DNA of 64,000 bases, from NCBI GenBank assembly GCA_964036295.1, contig OZ038464.1, positions 8,170,001 through 8,234,000 of the forward strand, in the 5' to 3' direction. Below are positions 11,418-20,682 of this stretch, one piece after another (the stretch's first letter is position 1; the number at the start of each line of letters is the position of its first letter). The notes under the pieces were generated by a model. That model saw only the letters and a program-made list of their open reading frames with translations. It made no database searches and had not been told where the DNA came from. The position numbers and the translations under genes are program-made. The stretch is from Plumapathes pennacea. Lineage: Eukaryota; Cnidaria; Anthozoa; Antipatharia; Myriopathidae.

Positions 11418-11951
11418 TTGATAGCGGATTATATGGAACTGTTTAGTATGAGGGTGAACTTGAAGGTACTTTGTATTCTTTTACTTTGTATTATTCTTGC
11501 TGATACAAGTAAAGCGTCAGAAAATCTGACTTTTGTTTGGGATCAAAATTTCACTCTGCTGTGCATTTATGTTGTTGTTGCGACATTTTGGCTCGGTGCC
11601 ATGAAGGTCAAACAATCAGTGGAACAGATGGCGTTGTTATTTGAAAATTGGGAAATGGCTGAGGAAAAAGTGACCGTTGGTAGATCTCGCTTCGCTCAGT
11701 TTTATTGTATTCCCACAAATGTTTATGTGAAAGAAAACCGAAGTCCTGCAAGACGAAGTCGTGAGCCAAGCCACGTACCCTTGAATAACCTTTCACGCAT
11801 TTTGAACAAGAGTAGAAAAAGCAGGCGACTAATACAAGAATACATTTCAAAGAATGTCCCAAAGTCGTCAAAAGTCCATGGTTATACCCGAGCTTACGTA
11901 CTTCACAATGCTAATGCGTTCCGAGAACGTGAAACAACATGTAAACAATAA
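11418..11951 (+). CDS. Hypothetical protein with two hydrophobic segments
   Basis: This 177-codon ORF is one of the longest in the 13-kb insertion. If the third Met (codon 11) is used, the N-terminus (MRVNLKVLCILLLCIILADTS) resembles a signal peptide. A second hydrophobic stretch (LLCIYVVVATFWLGAM) could be a membrane segment. The C-terminal half is strongly basic (SPARRSREPSH, KSRKSRRLIQ). It starts seven bases after the stop of the preceding small ORF. I do not recognise it. A single-exon gene or an exon of a spliced one are both possible. Confidence 0.35.
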   Translation: MIADYMELFSMRVNLKVLCILLLCIILADTSKASENLTFVWDQNFTLLCIYVVVATFWLGAMKVKQSVEQMALLFENWEMAEEKVTVGRSRFAQFYCIPTNVYVKENRSPARRSREPSHVPLNNLSRILNKSRKSRRLIQEYISKNVPKSSKVHGYTRAYVLHNANAFRERETTCKQ

Positions 11952-13262
11952 AAAGCCACAGATGGAAATGGAAAGAGAAAATTAGGATCAATAAACCATC
12001 GCTGCGAGAAAGCTAGAAGCTCAAAAAGAAGATTGCCAAAAGTAACCGAGGTGCTAAGATACGTTTGTATTTTAAAATGTGTTAAAAAACAGGCATTGCA
12101 AGATCAGACGTACTCAGAGATCAAAATCACAGAACCAAGTACAATGGGTTTTCTCTGTCAAGGGATATAGAAAAAAATTCCGGTCCTTCAGTTGTTGATC
12201 CAAACATAACGATCATCGGTTGGCTTTCTGGATGCACGGAAGCCATACTTTAAGAGCGATTTTGGCTTGCATTGTTTTTAAGCGTCGGAAGACTTGAAAA
12301 TAGCCGTACACAAATGCTTGATGTGTTACCAGCGGGACCCCCGTAAAGTACGAAGGGTTGTGTTTTGCAAATGCTCGATTATAGATACCGCTTCAACCAA
12401 TGTATCTGTGTTCTGAGCAATATTTGTGTGAAAGAACATCGAATAAGTAGTAGAAGACGAGTCGAAACTTGATAGAACTTGAACTTTTCCCTACGGGCAG
12501 AGCGTCTCCCTTTGTCGGAAACTCTGCGGCTTTGTGTAACGCGCGGCGTATACGAACAGTCGGCGTTTAACTTCGTTTTGCGTGCAGTAAAGGTTCTTTG
12601 TTTATTGTCTGAGGATATTGAATTACTAATAGGTTTGAGGCAAATATCACGCGAGATTAAGATACAAGATCTGTCAATGAAATGTCACGAGCATAATATC
12701 ATAGAACGGGGAATCCCGAATCATCAGCTAATTAGCTTTCACTCACGCCGCTTTAACAAAAGCAGGAAAGACCGGCAGGCGATTACATCGAGAATATTTG
12801 TCACTGAATACCTCGAAGTCTTCAAAAGCTCAAGGTTGATATCCGACTATCCGAGCCGTGATGTTCGCTCCACAAGCCCGTGATGCACTCCTTTGTTGTC
12901 ACGGTATTCAAACGTCTGCAGCTTCCGATAGAGATTAATTTCGTATCGACCCAGAATTTTGCGTTAAAGCTTAATGCATAGCAGTCTTGAACATATTAGT
13001 AATCAGACTTGTACATGTAAGATGAGTAACGTCTGAGATGGCTTTTTCATACGAAGTAATTTCATCATGGGAAGTGTCATGTTTTAATGTGCTACAGAGT
13101 TAAGTCTGAAAGCTTTCAATTACAGCTACTTGAACATGTTGCACACGCTGGGAAGATGAGATAAGGCTATTACGCTGTCTTACAGCTACTTAAGATGTCG
13201 GGTATTCCCCAGTCAATCCCATTACAAAATGACAACACAGTTCCTCCACAAAACATGTCAGC
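11952..13262. other. Region with one unrecognised ORF (12479-12883, +)
   Basis: The 134-codon ORF (starting MNFSLRAERLPLSE from a near-cognate TTG codon) has no domain I recognise and no flanking splice sites I trust. The remainder shows no repeat or RNA signal. Confidence 0.3.
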
Positions 13263-13649
13263 TTGAAAATTCACTCAACAAGGTTGCCAGGTTGTATAGC
13301 AAGCGTCACACAAGTACTGTCACGTGCATCGGAAAGCAATGAAAACTGGGTTGTTGCAAACGAAGAATATTCCTACGGGGCCTTCGATAATTGTTTTCTT
13401 TCAATTATTATAATACACTTTTTCGTGAATATCTGTTTGACCGAAATTAGAAGAAAAGAGGGCAAGAAAAATAAAGGGAGCTCTTGGATCCGTCATGTGT
13501 AAAAACTGACTCGGCTATAATATCTTTTGCATATAAACGCACGACAAAAGTTCCTCTCCCGGGACCCCGCGTGTCTCTATTCATTGTACTAATGACGTCA
13601 CAAGCGCACTGGCCACGGGCCTGTCTTGTTACATTATATAATATTGAGA

Positions 13650-13750
13650 TGTGTAGTGAAAGCATACAGTACATGAGAGCTCTAAGCAGTGTCATACATA
13701 ATCGATTACTTGGGCGTGGGACCTCTGCGAATATCGTATTTCTAGTAAAC
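13650..13750. repeat. Inverted-repeat segment A' (right copy)
   Basis: Reverse complement of 5866-5960 (CATGAGAGCTCT, CATACATAATCGATTA, CTGCGAATATCGTATTTCTAGT). It joins directly to segment C'. Confidence 0.7.
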
Positions 13751-14335
13751 CTTTAATACAGTGAAGGTTTTTTTCGTAGCGGTGGAAGGCTGCAAGTTCC
13801 TCTTGTGCCCACTGCTGCTCGTGTAGAGCCGGATTGTCAGGATTAGCCCATCCACGGCCATGCAGATATTGTTGCCTCTGGAAGCATCGTTCTTCGACAA
13901 AAGACAAACGTTGCTCACGGCATCGATTGTTGGCCTCATTTTGAGCCTGAAGCCTGCGGGTCCTTTCCGCATTCGTTTCATTGGCGTTGGGAAGCAGCTC
14001 TTTGTCGAGCGGCTTTCACGCGCTGTTCTTTTGCCTGAGTCGTTTCTTGAGTTTGCTTCTGCATATGATGCTCCTGATCAGCTATAATGCGCTGCTCTAT
14101 TTCCTGGGTTGTCTCCTGAGCTTGTTTCTGCTGATAATGCTCTCGGTCAAAGCCGTTGTTTCGCTTTTTTGGCAGCGACAGCACTGTCTGTTTGCCGTCT
14201 GCGCTCGAGAGGAATACACCGCTCCCGTCTTGTCTCACGAATTCGTCTTAGTCTCGCTTGTTCTCTACGTTTTGAAGACGAACTTGTTTTTACTCTTGAG
14301 AGTGTTCGGTTTGATTCTTTGCTTGATTCATACAT
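13742..14335 (-). pseudogene. Basic, Arg/Gln-rich coiled-coil protein fragment (right arm)
   Basis: Mirror copy of the left-arm fragment. It is open in pieces on the - strand (14147-14335, 13978-14238, 13742-13981). This copy keeps an extra repeat of the YQQKQAQETTQE type (HMQKQTQETTQAKEQ), so it is longer than the left copy. The reading shifts between frames, so it is not a working gene. Confidence 0.4.
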
Positions 14336-14670
14336 GCCATATTTACTTCTTCAGCAAGAGTTAAAACTCCTGTGTCCGTTGTTTTGCAACGGACCAGCAG
14401 AACACTACGTGATCTACCCAGCAGACACCGCGGTGCGAGAAGGTCGCCCGTGAAAGACAAACATTAAAACACGAGATTCAAGGTCGCAAAGGAAAGAGCC
14501 TGGGAACGAGGTTAGAGTGTTCTACCCAGGTCTCCGCTGCGCGGGGACGCGATTCTCTTCCGATGTTTTTCCCAGCAAACCCCGCTGCGCGGGGAGGTCG
14601 CCCGTGAACGACAAACATTCAAAAACGACATGGTGTTCAGATTAGTACCCACGCAGGGCGTGGACATTAT
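13750..14670. repeat. Inverted-repeat segment C' (right arm)
   Basis: Reverse complement of the left arm at 8250-9180, ending at ACCCACGCAGGGCGTGG. It carries the mirrored GC-rich minisatellite at about 14530-14600. Confidence 0.75.
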
Positions 14671-16165
14671 CTTCGGTTCTTCTGTCGACTCAGCTTGCCA
14701 AGGTTTCAGCGCAAAACTTCAGTTTTTCTGCCCAGTTGCTTCATTTTGAGTTGATTTGTGAATTGTTTTCCATGGTTAAACATTTGGGAAAAGCTTCATT
14801 CCTTAACTGCTTTTCCATTGCCACAGACTAGAAATTTCTCTCACAAATGAAAGAAACCCTCCTCGCTTGAGTTTGAAAAAGATAAAATCAACAACGTCGC
14901 GTCCGCGCTTACATTTTGGCGCTCAAAAGAGAGCGTTTCTGATTGGTTAATGTGACTCGCTCCCAGTGCCAACGTGGGGCAACGAGAAGCCATTTTACAC
15001 GTGAGGAAATATAGTTTGCGAACGAAGTCAATTTAAAGGCGGTTAACTAAAATTATGAATATGGTTACCTGGTTGGAGCAATCTTCAGTAAAAAGAGATG
15101 GACCTGTGCAATTTTGGAAAAGCTGTTGCTACAATGTACGCCGTATGTTATGCGAATCATTTTCGTGGTTGAAATTGACTTCGGGAACAAATCTCCATCG
15201 AACACGAACTCAAAATAGACTATAAATTGTTGGAGCTAAACCAGGACACACCACAAAAACATGATAAGAGAATTCTGGTGGAGGTGAGTTTGTTTTTATT
15301 CTGATTCTAATATATTCCTGGAACTGCAGTACTTCCTGTACGACTTCTGTTATCTGGTGATCATCTGGTAATGATGTGTATTTCAAATGAATTGTTGCAT
15401 ATCCCGGTGTACTTGTTTCACAAAAGCAATATAAGTTTTCCCATATAGTATTCTATTATTTTAGAGTGTAATAATATCATCTGCAAGTTTTTATGGTCAA
15501 GCATGGTGATTATATGCATTTCAGTTTTGTCAATGAGTTTTCTTGACTTTCATGGAACTTGGTTGTGAGATTTTGGGTTTCTTGTTATGGCTGGAGATTG
15601 AATTGTCTGCTATAATTCTGTTAGTTTCCTTTTCAAGATCCTGCTACAGTGTCATTCATTTCAGACAATATTGTGTGAATCAAAATACAGTAGTAATAAT
15701 TATTTTCCTTTGTGAGGCAGCTATTTAGGACTGGCCTACTAGATTTCAAAGAGAGAAAAGTATACAATCATCTGCTTTATGTACACACACCCTGGTTCAA
15801 TGTTTCTGTTAGTCTTTTGTCTGATAATAAATTTGTAGTACATGAAGCAACTTCTCAGCATGATTGTATCATTCAGTTGTGCCCAGATAAAAGGTTTGTA
15901 AATTTAACAGTTCATGCAGATCATCAGAATGAAATTGAACTTCTGTTCCAGCTGCAGTTTTCAAATTATATAGGACATATTTTCTTTGATCCAGTTTGAA
16001 TCATATGGTTTTTCACAGGTTACTTGAGAAAAATTTAAGGCATGGTGTTTCACAGAGTTTTCACATGTCCACTTTAAATAGTTTTTCAATCATTTTTCTA
16101 TCACAGGTTTAGCATGTGATATGAAACAGACCATATTATTTCTATCTTCAGTAAAACATTAATTT
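14671..16165. other. Stretch with weak promoter-like and ORF signals only
   Basis: GATTGGTTAA near 14941 is an inverted CCAAT box. A 56-codon ORF starts at 15055 (MNMVTWLEQSSVKRDG), and 15712-15999 is open for 95 codons. None has a recognisable domain. These could belong to one degraded gene. Confidence 0.3.
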
Positions 16166-16169
16166 TTAA

Positions 16170-16380
16170 AATAAAACCTCTAGGCCCCTTATGTTCCTCA
16201 ATCATTCATAAATGACATGCATGCCTATCTCCACAAAGACTTTCAATTAGCCCTCTTTACTGATGATTTAAAGTTAGCCTTTTGCACAAGGATTGTTTAG
16301 CTGCTCTACACTGTCAAGCCTAGATGGGGCTATGCCTTCAACGTAACTAAATGCAAAATTATACACATCCAGAAAGCAGG
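16170..16380 (+). pseudogene. Fossil LINE reverse-transcriptase fragment
   Basis: From 16205 one frame reads FINDMHAYLHKDFQLALFTD and continues DLKLAF. After a stop and a gap it reads YAFNVTKCKIIHIQKA. This matches the non-LTR retrotransposon RT pattern around the catalytic box (normally FADD, here FTDD) followed by W..FN..KC..+H. The preceding PLGPL is in a different frame. It is a decayed piece of about 70 codons. Confidence 0.6.
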
Positions 16381-17330
16381 ATCATGAAAATAATGACAGT
16401 CTTTATCTGACATCTTGCTAGACAAATTTTGATTGTGGCCAAACCATCACTGACCTGATATCACAGTGATCAATAACCTGTAGCAACCTGTGGTCTTTGT
16501 ATACCAAAACGACAGTCTGACAGTCTAAACTGATGGCAACCAGCACCAAGCAACCTTTCTACTGAATTCCATTCTTCTCACAGATGGGGGATGAAAAATG
16601 TTTTAAAATGAGCCAACAGCTGTCAGTCTTTAATCAATTGTCCCAAACTCAGCACAAATCATCAAAAAGCCATGTGCTCCATCCAGCCAATGAGTAGCTT
16701 TTTGTTATTATTTCATATTAATTTTCTATTGAAGTTGATGTACAGTGTTCTGTGATGGCATATAGTAAACAGTTGGGGGACAGAGGTCTTATAACTGGGA
16801 TGTTTTTTTGTGTTAACAAGTAGATGGGCTTACACCCTGGATTCTGTGGTAGCTATTTTACCTTAAAATATGATTATGATAGCCTAATTTAAGAATATTT
16901 TACAAAGGAACTGGCCTTTACCTGAACTGCCTGGGAAAATATGGAGTAAAACAGTATAGTTTATCATCATTTTTAGAAGAATAATATCTTTTGTATTTAA
17001 ATAGCCTATTTTGCATGCTATTGTTTCAGCTTGTCTTTGAGAAATAGAAATAAAATACACTACTTGAGTCTATCATGCTATAAAATAGAATTCAAATAGA
17101 CTATTTTGCATGACTATTTAAGCTTGCTTTGAGAAAATAGCAATACACTACTTGGATGAAATTAAAACAAATAAGATAGATGCCCTATTTTCCTTGTAAT
17201 ATTTTAATTTAGTAATAAAATAGGACTTGGCACCAATAAAATAAGATAAAATTGTGCTACCATTAAGATAGCCATGAAATAAGATTAAAATTAGATTGAT
17301 TTGTAAGGGATCAGCTAAAACCTCATTTTT
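16381..17330. other. AT-rich stretch, nothing recognised
   Basis: Contains loosely repeated ATAGCCTATTTTGCATG / ATAGACTATTTTGCATG words at about 17000-17110, suggesting a short local duplication. No gene signal. Confidence 0.4.
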
Positions 17331-17640
17331 ATTTTTCAGAAATTCTAGCTTCTGAAAGAAATTTATGAGCTAGAAAAAACTTGAATTTTCTTAAGCAGAC
17401 AAAATTCTAGAAAATTATGGCTTCTGAAAGAACTTGAAAGCTAGAAAAAACTGGAAGTTTTGGGACTACAAAACAATTTTTGAAATTTCTAGCTTCTGAA
17501 AGATTTGAAAGCTAGAAACAAGTGGAATTTTCTTGAACTAGAAAAACTGGAATAGCTATCCAAAAAAGCTGGATAGGGACTAGAAATTTCCAGAAACTTC
17601 TAGAATGTTCTAGATAGCTCGAAAATCATTTCGCAAGGGT
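17330..17640. repeat. Right subterminal repeat array of the 13.1-kb insertion
   Basis: Three loose copies of CTAGCTTCTGAAAGAAATTTGAAAGCTAGAAA plus AGAAATTTCCAGAAACTTCTAGAA. They mirror the left subterminal block in sequence style. The terminal inverted repeat TTCGCAAGGG follows. Confidence 0.65.
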
Positions 17641-17970
17641 CCTTTCTCTCGTTGACAATCATCATATCCAACTACACAAATCTTGTGTCCTGGATTATTT
17701 TTCTCAAAAATTGATGGTAACACGGGAATAGCACGACTTTAAAATAGCGTACGCGTACTGTACGTTAACTGACGTAATTTTTCAAAACTCACTGGTTCCT
17801 GAAAACCATAGTTTTTGGGGATAATAATAAAAGTAATAATGTTTTTATTTTTGTGATGTTATTGCTTAGAGTTTACATTTGTTGGGAACCAAATATTACC
17901 AGTCAGTATACAATGTCTGTCCAAAAATATGTCAACCAAAACACCATTAAATCTTAATTGTTTTAAACAG

Positions 17971-18241
17971 GTTTATACTCAAGGGGAAAGTCCCATATAC
18001 TAAGATTGGCAGTGCCAATTCAGCTGTTGTTCAACTTTTGGGACAACTGCTGCAGATAGCACTGCTGATGCTCATCTTGCTGAAAAACACCCACATGATG
18101 ATACTGAAGCTGAATGCCCTGCTGAAGGACACTCGCTTGATGGTCATCAAGAAGAAGCATCTGAAGCCAAACCTGTGGATGTGGGCCCACAAGCTGTTGA
18201 AGTCGCATGTTCTCTTGTCAAATCATGCTTGGAACAGTTAG
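17971..18241 (+). other. Exon-like cassette, U2 copy (271 nt, frameshifted)
   Basis: Same acceptor and donor as other copies, but one base is inserted in GGGACAACTGCTGC. This is the only copy not 270 nt long, and the conserved frame is broken. Confidence 0.5.
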
Positions 18242-18383
18242 GTAAGTTTCAAAATTTCAAATATGACCAATAACAAAATAACAATATTACTGCCTCTCCT
18301 TTTCCCTGTGTACACTAAGCCACTGCATTTCTCTTTCCCAGTATTATGCCACAAACACTTGTTGAGCCACATACATTATTTAC

Positions 18384-18415
18384 TACGGTCCTGTTGGTAC
18401 CCTAACAGGACCGTA
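18384..18415. repeat. 12-bp inverted repeat, U2
   Basis: TACGGTCCTGTT, an 8-nt loop, then AACAGGACCGTA: a perfect stem about 90 bp upstream of the integrase ATG. Confidence 0.7.
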
Positions 18416-18502
18416 ACCCTGTTGGTTTTCTAGTTGGATTAAGTATTTCTGCAATTGACATATTTATTTTAAAACGTAGTGCCAAATCTTTAAATTAAAA
18501 AG

Positions 18503-19459
18503 ATGGAAAAGATTTATTATTCGTCAAAAGGATATTGGAAAGGACAATCAGCAGTTAAAAGACTTTCTTCAGAAGCAAAAGTTAGTGTTGAAGAAGCTAA
18601 AAAGTGGCCAAATTTATTTTCCCCCACCAAATAATGTTCCAAGACCACACTGGATTATTTCAGAACCAAACAAAATTCATCAAGCTGATCTCTTATTCCT
18701 TCTACACGATAAAGTTGGAAGAAAAACTCAAAAATATGCTTTGGTTGTTATCGATATTGCTTCAAGATATGTTGACGCAGAATCTCCCACAAGTAAGTCA
18801 AGTGATGAAGTATCAAACGCTTTCAAAAACATTTATTCAACAAAAATTGAAATGGGTGAAAACTTTGATTGTAGATCCAGGAAGAGAATTTATAGGATCT
18901 GTAACAACTTTAATGAACGAAAAGAAGGTTGATATGAAACGATCAGAAGCCGGTAATCATAGAGCACAGGCTTTTGTTGAGAGAGCAAACAAAACATTGG
19001 GGGAAAAAGTATTTAATCAACAATGTGCTGACGAAATGTTAACTAAAGGCAGATCAACAAAGTGGGTAAATAGATTACCAAATAATTGTGAAAACTATCA
19101 ACAACCACGTCACTCGATTAACTGGTAAAAAAGCAATTAATGCTTATCGAGATAAAAATGCTGAGCAAAAATTCAAAAGTTATTCTCGACCTGTAGGATT
19201 TAATGAAAAGAGACTTGATGCTGGTGAAAAAGTGAGATATTTACTTTCTCCTGGTGAGGAAGAAGGAGGACGTGTGAGGAGAGCTACAGATCCTATATGG
19301 AGTACAAAAGTTTTTGAGTTAAAGAAAACTGTATTCTCCAAAGATCAACCAGTTTTGTACTATTTAGACGATGGATCAAAAAGAGGATTCGTCAGAGAAG
19401 AATTACAAATTATTTCAGAAGATACAGAATTACCGCCAAAATTTGTATTGAAAAAATGA
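18503..19459 (+). pseudogene. Polinton-type integrase, U2, frameshifted
   Basis: All three catalytic acidic segments are present (HQADLL, VDPGREF, FVERANK) but spread over different frames. Breaks are the shared ones: after EEAKKW, between the SKSSDE segment and the second Asp (GAAG form, no compensating deletion), and at PNNC before the C-terminal part. The C-terminal stretch 19088-19459 is open to the normal stop. Private changes include Leu to Pro in AESPTSK. Confidence 0.88.
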
Positions 19460-20552
19460 TTTCATATCACTTTTGATAATAGATTCTAAGCAGCAGCACT
19501 CGTAATTTTATGATGACCGAGAGTTAAAGTGTCTGCCCCATTTGGTAATATGCATCTTTTATCGTCATCAGCAGAAAGTGCAATTTTAATAACTCTTTGA
19601 GAAAATAGATTATGACCATAAGAACGTATTCTTCCCATCTCTCTCATTTGCTGTTTTTTCGAAAATAGAACTTCTCTCATATGATCCATTCCAATCGTTT
19701 TCTTGACTACTTCCTTATTAATTCCTTTACATTTGATATCGTCTTTTAATTCCAAAGATATTCCATACAACTTTGCCCTTAAACCAACAAACATATTGAA
19801 AGTTTTCCAAATTTTTTGTGCATGTTCATAATCACTATTTGAGATATCCTTTTCACCCAAAATCGAATAAAACATCTCAATTGGAGGTAACTCTTTTTCT
19901 TTGAATCTTTCAAAAGAGTTAAAATAATTATAAGGAAATACACCTTTCCTTTTTAAAAGATTCAACTCATATCCTTTGAAAAATTGAGACGTTATTTTAA
20001 ATCTTTATCTTCAAGTGTCTGAACCATTCTATCAAGACTACTTAACAAAAACTTATAACTATCAATAAATCTTGCTTGCATATTTATTGATGTCATTTTC
20101 TCTGAACCATCTTCATTAATTATTGTTTTTCCATTCTTATTCTTTTTCAAGTGTCTCATCAACTTTTACGTATTTAGTGAAAGAAATATATTTCTCTTCA
20201 GTGGAATACAATTGACTCTCTCTCGATCTTTTGCTAATTCTTTTATAAACAAATGTGCATCATAATTTTGAAGATTATGAAAAATGATGGGAATCGTTCT
20301 TTGTGTTCTGACTTTTCAAATTACATTTAGAATGTGCTGCTCCTCCAAACTTTCCTGTCAAATGACAATGATCTCTTGACTTTTCGTAAGTTCATCTTGT
20401 TAGAATTAAACTCTCCCTTTGAACCTTTACAAATGTAACTAGTAGTAATCAGAGATTAGTCAGGTGCGTTCCACTTCTCTTTGCTTGGAGTTGTTTTTGT
20501 TCTAAAATGCTTTTCCCTATAACGATCTCGAAAAGTTCGTGGGTTTCGTCTG

Positions 20553-20610
20553 AAACCGGAAGTGAGCAGCACGAAGACCGTGCGGTCCGGGTTCGAACCC
20601 CGGCCAAGCA
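20553..20610 (+). ncRNA. tRNA-like 3' half with B box
   Basis: CCGGG-TTCGAAC-CCCGG is a canonical T-arm (5-bp stem, TTCGAAC loop) and contains a B-box match (GGTTCGAACCC). It is preceded by a small stem GCACG-AAGAC-CGTGC like a variable or anticodon arm. The following CCAAGCAA pairs perfectly with TTGCTTGG at 20478, as an acceptor stem would, but the ~117 nt between has no D-arm. Best read as a tRNA-derived fragment or SINE head, not a functional tRNA. Confidence 0.35.
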
Positions 20611-20628
20611 ATATTAAACCAAAACTTT

Positions 20629-20682
20629 TTCTTTCTTTCTTTCTTTTTCTTTTCTTTTTCTTTCTTTTTATTTTGTTTTAAT
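20629..20682. repeat. CTTT-type microsatellite
   Basis: Runs of CTTT/CTTTT directly downstream of the tRNA-like segment. Confidence 0.8.

Larger units (their letters stand above)
4525..17640. mobile_element. 13.1-kb insertion with short TIRs and subterminal repeats
   Basis: Other units read AAAATCCTCCTTTCTC across this point. Here the sequence leaves after AAAATCCT at 4524 and returns at CCTTTCTC at 17641. The ends are imperfect inverted repeats: CCCTTGTGAA at 4526 against TTCGCAAGGG at the right end. Both ends also carry arrays of CTAGAAATTTCTAG-like palindromes. Flanks allow at most a 1-bp duplication, or a TCC duplication if this unit originally had a single TCC. This fits one large mobile element, later invaded by others, but I cannot name a superfamily and see no complete transposase. 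Confidence 0.65.
1670..17738 (-). pseudogene. Polinton-type protein-primed DNA polymerase B, U1, interrupted
   Basis: This is the protein-primed family B polymerase of Polintons. The C-terminus is at 1670-2035, motif B (NNSLFGR) near 2400, motif A (YLDAKNFYG) near 2830, the DHCH/CN nuclease-like segment near 3700-3830 and the exonuclease I region (YANFESF) near 4215. The N-terminal end is displaced to 17641-17738 by the 13.1-kb insertion. About 41 bp are lost next to the DTDS motif near 2170. Several frameshifts separate the open stretches (2254-2697, 2738-3343, 3653-3991, 4002-4289). The exonuclease motif reads NFE where DFE is expected. Confidence 0.85.
1..17746. repeat. Array unit U1, split by a 13.1-kb insertion
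   Basis: Unit sequence runs 1-4524 and resumes at 17641-17746. It belongs to the older class: it has the GAAG form of the integrase and lacks the 0.83-kb polB deletion. It has private deletions in the integrase (first catalytic Asp) and polB (beside motif C). Confidence 0.9.

Noticed and set aside
4525-17640. Helitron identity for the 13.1-kb insertion
   Set aside because: Ends are inverted repeats, not 5'-TC/CTRR-3' with a 3' hairpin, and insertion is not between A and T.
20478-20610. Complete tRNA gene
   Set aside because: T-arm and acceptor-like ends exist, but no D-arm and 117 nt between; kept only as a tRNA-like fragment.
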